This document shows, in pieces, positions 42,719 to 51,183 of a stretch of 64,000 nucleotides of DNA (the first letter of the stretch is position 1; each line of letters opens with the position of its first letter). Both the position numbers and the translations under genes were made by a program. A model generated the notes under the pieces. That model had not been told where the DNA came from and did no database searches. It saw nothing but the letters and a program-made list of their open reading frames with translations. Source of the stretch: UBA3478 sp964217345 (GTDB taxonomy: Bacteria > Bacteroidota > Bacteroidia > Flavobacteriales > Flavobacteriaceae). Where the stretch lies: NCBI GenBank assembly GCA_964217345.1, contig CAXPJI010000025.1, forward strand, positions 1-64,000, written 5' to 3'.

Positions 42719-43716
42719 TTGAGTTTTTCTTTCAGTGATTCGAAAGTTTCTGTGGCCGAGGCGCCCTTTTCTACTACTTTGTAAACAGCATCAATAATTG
42801 GTGTGCGAAGAGCCTTTTTCTGAGACTTTGCCATAAGATAAACAGGTTTTACTGCATAGGCACCTTCTGCAATCATCTTCTCTGCTTTAAAGGTTTCTTC
42901 TACCGTCATACCTTGTCCCAGGCGATGGCCAAAACGTTTATTTCTACTATGATCGGAGTAGGCGGTGACCAAAAGGTCTCCGAGATAAGCAGATTGATTG
43001 ATGTTACGCTTCATCTTGTAAATACGGCCTAAATAGCGTTTCATTTCTCTAATAGCATTAGAAATCAAAACGCTTTGAAAATTATCTCCATATCCTAAAC
43101 CTGATGCGATTCCTGCAGCAATGGCGTACACATTTTTTAATACTGCAGCATACTCGGTGCCTATAATATCGTTTCCGGTAGAGACTCTGATATACGCGTT
43201 TGATAGGGTAGCCTTCATTTGATTGGCTTTTAGAATATCCACAGCAGATACCGTAAGGTAGGAGTGTCTCTCGAGTGCGATTTCTTCGGCGTGACAGGGG
43301 CCTGAGATTACCCCAAAATCTTTCAATTCTATGGCTCCGTATTCAGTTAGGTAATCACCAATAATTTGACCGGTTTCAGGAACCATTCCTTTGACCGCCG
43401 AAAAGGTGGTTTTGCCTTTGAGCAAATCCAAAAATGGATGTAAGCTTTGGTGTATAAATGCAGAGGGTATGGCGATAACTATCGCAGATGATGCAGCTAT
43501 TGCTTCCTCGATATTGCTTGTGGCATGCACAAGGTTCGTATTGAGTTGAACGCTGCTGAGGTAATGAGGGTTTTGTCCGACCGTATTAATGGCCTTTACT
43601 CCGTCATCTTCTTTAACGTACCAGGTTACCGTAACCTCGTTATCATTAAATATTTTGACTAGTGCAGTTCCAAAACTCCCACCCCCTAAAACCGTTAGGG
43701 ACTGGTGCTTCAACAT
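42715..43716 (-). CDS. gpsA: NAD(P)-dependent glycerol-3-phosphate dehydrogenase
   Basis: It makes sn-glycerol 3-phosphate from dihydroxyacetone phosphate for phospholipid synthesis. The 333-residue protein opens with VLGGGSFGTAL (Rossmann, about 9-19) and contains VISGPCHAEEIA and the catalytic lysine in EYAAVLKNVYAIAAG, both GpsA signatures. It is the last gene of a five-gene minus-strand run and follows the cytochrome gene by 2 bases. Confidence 0.95.
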   Translation of the reverse strand: MLKHQSLTVLGGGSFGTALVKIFNDNEVTVTWYVKEDDGVKAINTVGQNPHYLSSVQLNTNLVHATSNIEEAIAASSAIVIAIPSAFIHQSLHPFLDLLKGKTTFSAVKGMVPETGQIIGDYLTEYGAIELKDFGVISGPCHAEEIALERHSYLTVSAVDILKANQMKATLSNAYIRVSTGNDIIGTEYAAVLKNVYAIAAGIASGLGYGDNFQSVLISNAIREMKRYLGRIYKMKRNINQSAYLGDLLVTAYSDHSRNKRFGHRLGQGMTVEETFKAEKMIAEGAYAVKPVYLMAKSQKKALRTPIIDAVYKVVEKGASATETFESLKEKLN

Positions 43717-43718
43717 AA

Positions 43719-44198
43719 CTATAGGGTTCGAAGATACTCTGCTACTGCTATTGCTTCGTCTTCAGATAGATTCTGATTGATCATTAGAGCGTTATTGTAC
43801 TCTTTCAGAAGGGCCTTGGCAATCGGATCTTTCTGTAGCATTTCATTAGTATTAAGCAATAGGTTTAATACCCACTCAGGGCTGCGACGATCGTAAACGC
43901 CTTTTAACGCAGGACCAATCATTCTGCGATCTACAAGGTGACATGCGGTACATTTACCGGCGTAAATACTTTTTCCTTTTTCAGCTAAATCTGTATCGAC
44001 TGATGCACTAAACTCGTAAGAAGTAACAGGGCCTAATCCTATGTTAGAAAGGTCTACGGGTACCTCAGAAGAACTCGCTTCTGTTTTTGCCACTTCCTTT
44101 TTACGGGTTACCTCGAAACCTTTGTTCTCCTTTTTAGGACTCTCACCGCAGCTCGCAATGATTAAGGCAAGACCAACGAATAGTATTGATTTACGCAT
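43719..44198 (-). CDS. Cytochrome c lipoprotein
   Basis: A 159-residue exported lipoprotein. With the ATG at 44198 it has a signal peptide and lipobox ending IIASC (Cys17), and one haem-attachment site CTACH in KCTACHLVDRRMIGPAL. A longer frame to 44243 lacks the clean signal. Candidate distal methionine ligands lie in RRMIGP or in NALMINQN. It is likely a periplasmic electron carrier anchored to a membrane. It lies between the nitronate monooxygenase-like gene and gpsA. Confidence 0.87.
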   Translation of the reverse strand: MRKSILFVGLALIIASCGESPKKENKGFEVTRKKEVAKTEASSSEVPVDLSNIGLGPVTSYEFSASVDTDLAEKGKSIYAGKCTACHLVDRRMIGPALKGVYDRRSPEWVLNLLLNTNEMLQKDPIAKALLKEYNNALMINQNLSEDEAIAVAEYLRTL

Positions 44199-44243
44199 GC
44201 TAAAATTTTTGATAAATGTAGCCCGGACATTCATCTTAGGCAA

Positions 44244-45224
44244 CTATTTACTCTGTTTATAATGATTTAGACGCTGTTGTTGCATTTCTAACGCCTGTTC
44301 AAATTCGTCATGTAGTCGCTTAATCAGTTCTTCAGTGCTCGGACAATCGTGAATAGCACTTACTCCATGACCTGCTGACCAAATGGTCTTCCAAGCCTTG
44401 GCTTCTGAATTCATATCTAACCCAGGGTCTAATTTTGCTGTACGAACGTAATCCGAAGGGCCTATCCCGGCAGCGTTTAAGCTCGCCTCCATAAAGTTGG
44501 CAGGGATTCCCGAAACAGATGAAGTGTGTACAATATCGCTAGAGGTACTTTCGATGACCATCTTCTTATATTCCTCTTGGGCTTTACTTTCCGTGGTGTT
44601 GATAAATCGAGTTCCCATATAAGCCATGTCTGCTCCCATTTGTAGTACTGTAGCGATATCCTGACCGGTAGAGATAGATCCTGCAACAACAATGGTTTTG
44701 TCAAAAACCTTTCTCACGTCTTTTATAAGTGCCATTGGGTTAATCGTGCCTGCGTGTCCTCCTGCTCCTGCAGATACAAGGATGAGGCCATCAACCCCGG
44801 CCTCTGCAGCCTTTTCAGCATGACGTTTTTTAACGATATCGTGAAAGACTAAACCTCCATAAGAATGAATTGTATCTACCAATAGCGAAATAGCCCCAAG
44901 AGACGTAATTACCAAGGGAACCTGATGTTTTACACATAGTTTTACATCCTCTTCAAGACGTGTATTGGTTGGGTGAACAATCAGATTTACTCCAAAGGGT
45001 GCAGCCTTTTTACCGGTAGCCTGTTCAAACTCATTTAAAGCAGCCTTTATATGAATCAACCACTCTTCAAATCCCTTGCTAGTTCGTTGGTTTAATGCAG
45101 GAAATGTACCAACTACACCGTTTTTGCAACATTCGATGACCAAGTCAGGTCCTGATACAAGAAACATAGGAGCCGCAATAGCGGGTAAACTGGTTTGATC
45201 GAGAGGAGCAGGTAGGGGTTTCAT
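44244..45224 (-). CDS. Nitronate monooxygenase-like flavoprotein
   Basis: A 326-residue FMN-dependent TIM-barrel enzyme of the NMO/2-nitropropane dioxygenase family. It has IAAPMFLVSGPDLVIECC at the N-terminus, the VDGLILVSAGAGGHAG region with the candidate catalytic histidine, and VVAGSISTGQDIATVLQMGAD for FMN phosphate binding. It oxidises alkyl nitronates or related toxic compounds; some relatives reduce quinones or enoyl-ACP. It is 20 bases after the EamA transporter. Confidence 0.88.
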   Translation of the reverse strand: MKPLPAPLDQTSLPAIAAPMFLVSGPDLVIECCKNGVVGTFPALNQRTSKGFEEWLIHIKAALNEFEQATGKKAAPFGVNLIVHPTNTRLEEDVKLCVKHQVPLVITSLGAISLLVDTIHSYGGLVFHDIVKKRHAEKAAEAGVDGLILVSAGAGGHAGTINPMALIKDVRKVFDKTIVVAGSISTGQDIATVLQMGADMAYMGTRFINTTESKAQEEYKKMVIESTSSDIVHTSSVSGIPANFMEASLNAAGIGPSDYVRTAKLDPGLDMNSEAKAWKTIWSAGHGVSAIHDCPSTEELIKRLHDEFEQALEMQQQRLNHYKQSK

Positions 45225-45244
45225 AGCGTTTAATTTTCTTAAAG

Positions 45245-46156
45245 CTACGAAACTTCTTTCTTCTCTGAGGGCATTCGAACGCGCTTACTTGCTAAGTATA
45301 CCCCTCCAATGACAAGGCTGGCCGCGACAATTTTAGTTAGTGTGAACTGATCCTTTCCTGCGAGCACTGCAAATAGAATACCCATCACCGGTTGAACATA
45401 GGTAAACACTCCGATGGTCGAAGCCTTTAATTCGGTCATGGCAAAGGCATTAAATAAGTAGGTCAAAAAGGTAACTCCGACAACAACAAAGGCAATAGTC
45501 GCATACGACCAGCTGGGGAGTGTCGACCATTGAATGTCTAGAAAATCACCAATGGTTATGGGGAAATTGATAATTAGAGAGACGGTAAACAACCATTTTA
45601 ACAGCGTAAATGGATGGTATTTTTGAACTAAAGATCGGGTCAATACTAGGTAAGCACCATAGGAAAGCGCATTGACAATAAAAAGGGTGTTTCCAAGGCG
45701 AATATTTGGTGCGTCTGAGCGTAATTCGTTACCGAAAACGACGAGTCCAAGCGCTCCTACAAGCCCAAGTGCAATCCCAAATGTCTTGTTTTTCGTAATC
45801 GGTTCTTTGAGAAGAATGGCAGATAGCACTAGGGTGCAAATCGGGGTGATCGTGACGAGTACTGCACTGTTAATCGGAGTAGAAAGTTCGAGCCCTTTAA
45901 AAAAGGAGAGCATATTAATACTTGCCCCAAATAAACTGGCCAGCATAATCTTTGGCCAATCTTTCTTTTCAATGGGATCTGATTTTCTGAATAAAGAAAG
46001 GCCCCAAAAAAGAAGAAAGGCCCCCACTACTCGCATGAATATAAACCCGAATGGCTTGATGTACATTGGCATTAAGCCTTTCGCAATCGTGTGGTTTAAC
46101 GCATAAATTGATGTGGCTCCGAAAGCCGCTAAAAAGGCGAGTACTCTTTTGTTCAT
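45245..46156 (-). CDS. EamA/DMT-family transporter
   Basis: A 303-residue inner-membrane protein with about ten hydrophobic helices arranged as two EamA repeats (about 5-140 and 155-290; the second repeat ends VASLVIGGVYLAS). DMT proteins export amino acids, nucleobases or other metabolites; the substrate is unknown. The start overlaps the stop of the ArsC-like gene by four bases, indicating co-expression. Confidence 0.88.
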   Translation of the reverse strand: MNKRVLAFLAAFGATSIYALNHTIAKGLMPMYIKPFGFIFMRVVGAFLLFWGLSLFRKSDPIEKKDWPKIMLASLFGASINMLSFFKGLELSTPINSAVLVTITPICTLVLSAILLKEPITKNKTFGIALGLVGALGLVVFGNELRSDAPNIRLGNTLFIVNALSYGAYLVLTRSLVQKYHPFTLLKWLFTVSLIINFPITIGDFLDIQWSTLPSWSYATIAFVVVGVTFLTYLFNAFAMTELKASTIGVFTYVQPVMGILFAVLAGKDQFTLTKIVAASLVIGGVYLASKRVRMPSEKKEVS

Positions 46157-46506
46157 TGACTAAGTGCAGTCTTAGCTGCTTCTAAAGTGGCCTTGGCATG
46201 TCCTGCAAATACATCCGTATCTGTAACAACCACCGGTCTTTTAAGAAAGGTATAGTGCTCAAGAATTAGTGAGCGGTAATCTTGTTCAGTGAGTGATTGC
46301 TCGGCGAGTCCTCTTTTCTTGTAGAGTTGTGCACGTCTGCTAAATAAAGCTTCGTAACTACCAGCGAATTCAGCCATCTTATCGAGAGCATCTGCGGTTA
46401 TACCTTGAGATTTAATCTCAATGACTTCAACTTCTGGCCCAGGATTCAAAAAGGCTAACGCTTTTTTACAAGTTTGACAGGTCGCTAAATGGTAGATTTG
46501 TTGCAT
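46153..46506 (-). CDS. ArsC/Spx-family thioredoxin-fold protein
   Basis: A 117-residue protein starting MQQIYHLATCQTCKKAL at 46506, with the CxxC-type cysteines Cys10 and Cys13. A longer frame to 46692 adds 62 residues without similarity and crosses the promoter, so it is rejected. The pattern matches YffB-like arsenate reductase relatives (SRRAQLYKKRGLAEQSLTEQ). True arsenate reduction is uncertain because no other arsenic genes are present. It heads the minus-strand EamA-NMO-cytochrome-gpsA group. Confidence 0.82.
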   Translation of the reverse strand: MQQIYHLATCQTCKKALAFLNPGPEVEVIEIKSQGITADALDKMAEFAGSYEALFSRRAQLYKKRGLAEQSLTEQDYRSLILEHYTFLKRPVVVTDTDVFAGHAKATLEAAKTALSQ

Positions 46507-46521
46507 GTTCTGAATTTGTTG

Positions 46522-46529
46522 CAAAAGTA
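46522..46529 (-). promoter_or_regulatory. -7 box for the ArsC-like operon
   Basis: The minus strand reads TACTTTTG, an exact TAnnTTTG match, 15 bases before the ATG at 46506. Predicted leader about 11 bases. The -33 element is unclear. Confidence 0.55.
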
Positions 46530-46609
46530 AGGAAGATGTTAGACACCCGTGCTTCGCACTCATTTTAAGAATTTGATAATTTTTAGCGGTTTCAAAAATG
46601 GAAATAGCA

Positions 46610-46617
46610 TAATTTTG
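46610..46617 (+). promoter_or_regulatory. -7 box for gdhA
   Basis: TAATTTTG matches TAnnTTTG, with TTTC at 46590-46593 as a possible -33 element 16 bases upstream. It lies 25 bases before the first gdhA ATG. Confidence 0.55.
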
Positions 46618-46642
46618 CGCATATATTTTTAATTCACTAATA

Positions 46643-47998
46643 ATGCATAAAGACAACATGGCCACTATCGAAACTTTTATGAACGAAGTCAAGGCCAGAA
46701 ATGGACACGAACCAGAATTTATTCAAGCGGTTCAAGAAGTTGCCGAAACGGTACTTCCTTACATTGTGCAACACGATATCTACCATGGAAAAAATATCCT
46801 TCTAAGAATGGTAGAGCCTGAACGACTGATTTCTTTCAGAGTAGCTTGGGTGGATGATACGGGAGAAATTCACGTGAATAGAGGCTATCGTATTCAGATG
46901 AATTCAGCGATTGGCCCATACAAGGGCGGTCTTCGTTTTCACCCTACCGTAAATGCTAGTGTTTTAAAGTTTCTTGCCTTTGAACAAGTATTCAAGAACA
47001 GTTTAACTACACTCCCTATGGGTGGAGCAAAAGGAGGTTCAGATTTCGATCCTAAAGGAAAGTCTGACGATGAGATTATGAGATTCTGTTATGCGTTTAT
47101 GACAGAGCTTTGTCGTCATATTGGACCGAATACCGATGTGCCTGCCGGAGATATTGGAGTTGGAGCCAGAGAGATCGGATTTTTATTCGGCGCCTACAAG
47201 AAAATTAGAAATGAGTTTACTGGGGTGCTCACCGGTAAAGGATTGAGTTGGGGAGGTTCTCAGATTAGACCTGAAGCTACGGGTTACGGAACGGTATATT
47301 TCGCTCAAAGCATGTTAGAGACTCGAGGGGATTCAGTAAACGGCAAATCGGTCGTTATCTCGGGTTCGGGAAACGTGGCACAATTTGCGGCAGAGAAGGT
47401 TCTTCAATTAGACGGAAAGGTGCTTACCCTATCTGATTCTGGAGGATACATTTATGACCCAGACGGTATTGACGCTGAGAAACTAGAGTTTGTAAAGGAT
47501 CTCAAAAATGTGAAAAGAGGTCGAATAATGACTTATGTAAAGCACTATCCTAAGGCCTCTTATCACGAAGGCAAACGCCCATGGGAAGTTCCTTGTGAAA
47601 TTGCACTCCCTTGCGCTACTCAAAACGAGTTAGATGGTGCTGCTGCAGAGTTACTGGTGAAAAACGGATTGATTGCTGTTTCAGAAGGAGCAAATATGCC
47701 TTCTACTCCAGAGGCGATTCACCACTTCCAGAATCATAAGATCTTGTTTGCTCCCGGTAAGGCATCTAATGCCGGAGGGGTTGCAACTTCAGGTCTTGAA
47801 ATGTCACAGAACTCATTGCGCATTAGTTGGACGCGTGAGGAGGTCGATAATCGCTTGAAGCACATTATGAAAGACATCCATGATGCCTGTACTACCTATG
47901 GCATGGAAGAAGATGGGTATTGTAATTATGTGAAAGGTGCGAACATTGCCGGGTTTGTGAAGGTTGCTGACGCCATGCTTGCCCAAGGAGTTATTTAA
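46643..47998 (+). CDS. gdhA: NADP-type glutamate dehydrogenase
   Basis: It forms glutamate from 2-oxoglutarate and ammonia. The 451-residue hexameric-type sequence is close to E. coli GdhA throughout: SAIGPYKGGLRFHP, LPMGGAKGGSDFDPKGKS with the catalytic lysine region, and VISGSGNVAQFAAEKV for nucleotide binding. An alternative ATG at 46658 is equally compatible with family length. It is monocistronic or leads into recO, which starts 6 bases after its stop. Confidence 0.96.
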   Translation: MHKDNMATIETFMNEVKARNGHEPEFIQAVQEVAETVLPYIVQHDIYHGKNILLRMVEPERLISFRVAWVDDTGEIHVNRGYRIQMNSAIGPYKGGLRFHPTVNASVLKFLAFEQVFKNSLTTLPMGGAKGGSDFDPKGKSDDEIMRFCYAFMTELCRHIGPNTDVPAGDIGVGAREIGFLFGAYKKIRNEFTGVLTGKGLSWGGSQIRPEATGYGTVYFAQSMLETRGDSVNGKSVVISGSGNVAQFAAEKVLQLDGKVLTLSDSGGYIYDPDGIDAEKLEFVKDLKNVKRGRIMTYVKHYPKASYHEGKRPWEVPCEIALPCATQNELDGAAAELLVKNGLIAVSEGANMPSTPEAIHHFQNHKILFAPGKASNAGGVATSGLEMSQNSLRISWTREEVDNRLKHIMKDIHDACTTYGMEEDGYCNYVKGANIAGFVKVADAMLAQGVI

Positions 47999-48004
47999 AT
48001 CAAT

Positions 48005-48736
48005 TTGGCAGGAACACCTTATATTCAAAGCTCGCTGGTAGTTTTAGGCAGCGTTAGGTATGGAGAGACCAGCCTAATTGTCAAGGCCTACACCCGCGAG
48101 CTTGGTATTCAATCGTATTTAGTCAGAGGAGTATTAAAGCCGAAAAAATCAGGTCTCCGATCGGCCTATTTTCAGCCAGTCAGTTTTTTAGATGCTGTGG
48201 TGACTCACAAGCCAAACTCAGATCGACTCGAAACCATAAAAGAAGCCAAGCCGTTGCAGGCTTTTTCTCAGATTCATTCTGATGTAGTGAAATCGAGTAC
48301 CGCATTATTCTTAGCCGAACTATTCACGGCCTCCCTGATCGAACAACAGCAAGACTATGATTTGTTTGATTTTATCATTGGCTGTTTAGAGGTCTTAGAA
48401 AGTGAAAAAAGCTTTCCGAATTATCTGATTGTCGTTCTTCTGGGTCTTTCAAAACACTTAGGGATCTACCCTGATTCATCACTTTCGAATGGAGCGCTTT
48501 TTGACCCTGCTACTGGACAATTTCAAGCTGAAACTTCGAGATATTCTTTATCTGCGGTTGCCTCAATGACGCTCAATGAAATTCTAGGCATGAATTTTGA
48601 TGAAACCATGCGGACAACAATAGATAAAAAAACCAGAGGAGAACTTCTAGAAGGGTTAGTTCGGTACTACGACTTTCAATTAGATGGCTTTCGTAGACCA
48701 AAATCGCTAGAGGTGATTCGAGGGTTGTTTGGATGA
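48005..48736 (+). CDS. recO: DNA repair protein RecO
   Basis: A recombination mediator that helps load RecA on SSB-coated DNA. The 243-residue protein has the N-terminal OB-fold signature SLVVLGSVRYGETSLIVKAYTRELG and a helical C-terminal domain. It lacks the CxxC zinc motif present in some RecO proteins. The only start that keeps the conserved first strand is a TTG at 48005. Its TGA overlaps the ATG of the TonB receptor gene by four bases. Confidence 0.88.
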   Translation: MAGTPYIQSSLVVLGSVRYGETSLIVKAYTRELGIQSYLVRGVLKPKKSGLRSAYFQPVSFLDAVVTHKPNSDRLETIKEAKPLQAFSQIHSDVVKSSTALFLAELFTASLIEQQQDYDLFDFIIGCLEVLESEKSFPNYLIVVLLGLSKHLGIYPDSSLSNGALFDPATGQFQAETSRYSLSAVASMTLNEILGMNFDETMRTTIDKKTRGELLEGLVRYYDFQLDGFRRPKSLEVIRGLFG

Positions 48737-51123
48737 AACGCCTCTTACTATTTTTCTTGATCACCTTATTCCCTAAGGTGTTATTCGCTCAGCTCGTAAC
48801 GGTTCAAGACTCGAGTACAAAGACCGTTTTACCTGGGGTTAGTGTATATAATAGAAGTCATTCTACGTTTACCCAAACTGACCTCAATGGAACTTTCGAT
48901 TCAGGATTATTTGAGGATAAAGACCTAATCATTTTCAGATTGATGGGCTACGAATTACTCTCGATTAGTAAACAGAATATTCAATCTGACACCCTTTATT
49001 TAACTCCGAAGGTTGAAGGTCTAAATGAAATCGTTGTCTCGGCATCTAAATTTAGACAAGACATAAGAAGACTTCCTGTGCGGGTAAGACGAATCGATGC
49101 GGATGATATTTCGATGATGCAACCACAAACTACCGCAGACTTACTTTCACGAACGGGCTCTGTTTACGTTCAGAAAAGTCAACTAGGGGGAGGTAGTCCT
49201 ATGATTCGAGGTTTTGCTACCAACAGGGTATTAATTACCGTGGATGGCATTCGCATGAACAATGCTATTTTCAGAGGTGGGAACATACAGAATGTGATTT
49301 CTATTGACCCTTATACTATCGAATCTTCAGAGCTAATATTCGGTCCAGGGACCGTTATTTCTGGGAGCGATGCCATCGGTGGTGTGATGAATTTTAATAC
49401 TCGAAGACTCCCCTTTGCCAAGCCAGATAGCCTAATTGATAAGACCGACCTAGCTTTCAGATCTTCTACCGCTACTAAAGAACGAACCTACCATGTTGGT
49501 CACATGCAGAGTTCAGGTAATTGGACGGGTTACGTTAGTTTCTCAAAGATGAATTTAGGCGACTTGACTATGGGTAGGTATGGCCCAGAATCGTACCTAA
49601 TGGAGCAATATGTTCGCTCGAGCCCAGGAGAGGATGTAGTGGTTTCCAGCGACAATCCCGAGCGACAAAGAGGAACTGCATTTTCTTCGACTTACTTTAC
49701 TGCAAAGGCAGAGCATCTCATTTCGAATAATTGGGAACAACGGATGGGCCTTTTTTATAGCACAACTTCAGATTATGGTCGATACGATCGATTGCTGCGA
49801 CCTAAGGGAGATGGTTTTCGTTCGGCGGAGTGGTTTTATGGTCCGCAGCGCTGGCTGATGACTTATTGGAATCCGAGGTACGCTAGTGATCACTCTGCAC
49901 ATCAATTCTCGATAGCTTATCAATCTTTCGAGGAGTCTCGAAATGATCGAGATTTTAATAGTGAAATTCGTAACACCGCGATCGAAAAGGTCGGGGTACT
50001 CAACCTCTCCTACGATAGTCAATATGAAATTTCAGAGCAGTTGATCGCCCGCGGGGGAGGATCTCTTGACTTAAACAAGGTAAACTCAGAGGCCTATTCG
50101 CTCAATCTCATTTCTGACGAAAGAGGAATTCTTAACTCTCGTTATCCCGATGGCGCAACTTGGAATGCCGCCGGTGTTTATTTTTCTACTGAGTACAAAC
50201 CGTCTAAACCACTCGTTCTTAATCTAGGTGTTCGTTGGAATCAGGTGAGCTCTGAAACCGACTATAGAACGAATCCTTTTACAGAAGTTTTTGGGATCCA
50301 AAAACTGAAGAATAGCGCCTTAACTTATGGTTTAGGAGGGGTCTATCGCTTTGATCGATCTACCTCAATGCGTTTCAATTTATCCACTGCATTTAGAGCG
50401 CCTAACATCGATGATCTTGCTAAGGTTTTTGATTCTGAGCCTGGGTCGGTAGTAATCCCTAACCCAGATTTGAAACCAGAATATGCTCAGACTATTGAGC
50501 TGGGTATTCGAAAGCGTTTTGATCGTTCGTTTATGCTTGATGCGGCTGTTTATTATTCGACTCTTGACGATGCCTTGATTCGACGCAATACTACGTTAAA
50601 TGGGCAAAGTCAGCTCTTGTTTAGAGATGAGCTTAGTCAACTTCAGTCGATTCAAAATGCAGCTTCTGCTGAGGTGGCTGGTATCGAATGGAGCATTTTT
50701 GGTTATTTGAGCAGAAAACTGAGTTACCGAATTTTAGGAACCTATACCAGTGGAGAAGAAATTGACGATACAGGTGCGTCTAGCCCATTGCGTCATGCAC
50801 CACCCTTTTTCAGCAATTCTCAATTGCGCTATGTGAATGGTTCTTTTCAGTTAATCCTAGAATCAGAATACAACGCCGAGGTATCTGCTGAAGATCTTCC
50901 GATTTCTGAATCGTCTAAGGCGTATATGTATGCACTTGATTCGAATGGAAACCCGTATAGCCCGAGCTGGCATGCAGTTCATCTAAGATTGCGTCAGCAA
51001 TGGAAGCGTTGGCAGTGTTCAGTTGCAATAGAAAATATCTTCGATCGTCGTTATCGTCCTTTTGCCTCTGGGATTAGTGCCCCGGGTAGACAGTTGGTTG
51101 TGGCGTTTCAAACTATCCGTTAG
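48733..51123 (+). CDS. TonB-dependent outer membrane receptor
   Basis: A 796-residue outer membrane receptor. It has a signal peptide (1-19), a CarboxypepD_reg-like domain (about 20-100, LPGVSVYNRSHSTFTQTDLNGTF), a plug domain (about 110-215, with SPMIRGFATNRVLITVDGIR and SGSDAIGGVMNFNT) and a long beta barrel ending in VVAFQTIR. The plug pattern resembles haem/siderophore-type receptors, but no uptake genes lie alongside and the ligand is unknown. It is translationally coupled to recO. Confidence 0.9.
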   Translation: MKRLLLFFLITLFPKVLFAQLVTVQDSSTKTVLPGVSVYNRSHSTFTQTDLNGTFDSGLFEDKDLIIFRLMGYELLSISKQNIQSDTLYLTPKVEGLNEIVVSASKFRQDIRRLPVRVRRIDADDISMMQPQTTADLLSRTGSVYVQKSQLGGGSPMIRGFATNRVLITVDGIRMNNAIFRGGNIQNVISIDPYTIESSELIFGPGTVISGSDAIGGVMNFNTRRLPFAKPDSLIDKTDLAFRSSTATKERTYHVGHMQSSGNWTGYVSFSKMNLGDLTMGRYGPESYLMEQYVRSSPGEDVVVSSDNPERQRGTAFSSTYFTAKAEHLISNNWEQRMGLFYSTTSDYGRYDRLLRPKGDGFRSAEWFYGPQRWLMTYWNPRYASDHSAHQFSIAYQSFEESRNDRDFNSEIRNTAIEKVGVLNLSYDSQYEISEQLIARGGGSLDLNKVNSEAYSLNLISDERGILNSRYPDGATWNAAGVYFSTEYKPSKPLVLNLGVRWNQVSSETDYRTNPFTEVFGIQKLKNSALTYGLGGVYRFDRSTSMRFNLSTAFRAPNIDDLAKVFDSEPGSVVIPNPDLKPEYAQTIELGIRKRFDRSFMLDAAVYYSTLDDALIRRNTTLNGQSQLLFRDELSQLQSIQNAASAEVAGIEWSIFGYLSRKLSYRILGTYTSGEEIDDTGASSPLRHAPPFFSNSQLRYVNGSFQLILESEYNAEVSAEDLPISESSKAYMYALDSNGNPYSPSWHAVHLRLRQQWKRWQCSVAIENIFDRRYRPFASGISAPGRQLVVAFQTIR

Positions 51124-51150
51124 AGGTTACCAATTTGTGACTCAATTCCT

Positions 51151-51158
51151 TACTTTTG
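51151..51158 (+). promoter_or_regulatory. -7 box for ileS
   Basis: TACTTTTG is an exact TAnnTTTG match 25 bases before the GTG start, with TTTG at 51134-51137 only 13 bases upstream, which is short for a -33 element. Predicted leader about 22 bases, so no T-box-like structure fits. Confidence 0.5.
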
Positions 51159-51183
51159 CTTTCTTTAAAAAGAAGCGGCCAAG

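Noticed and set aside
46507..46692. Long N-terminal extension of the ArsC-like gene
   Set aside because: It crosses an exact -7 box and the gdhA start and has no family similarity.
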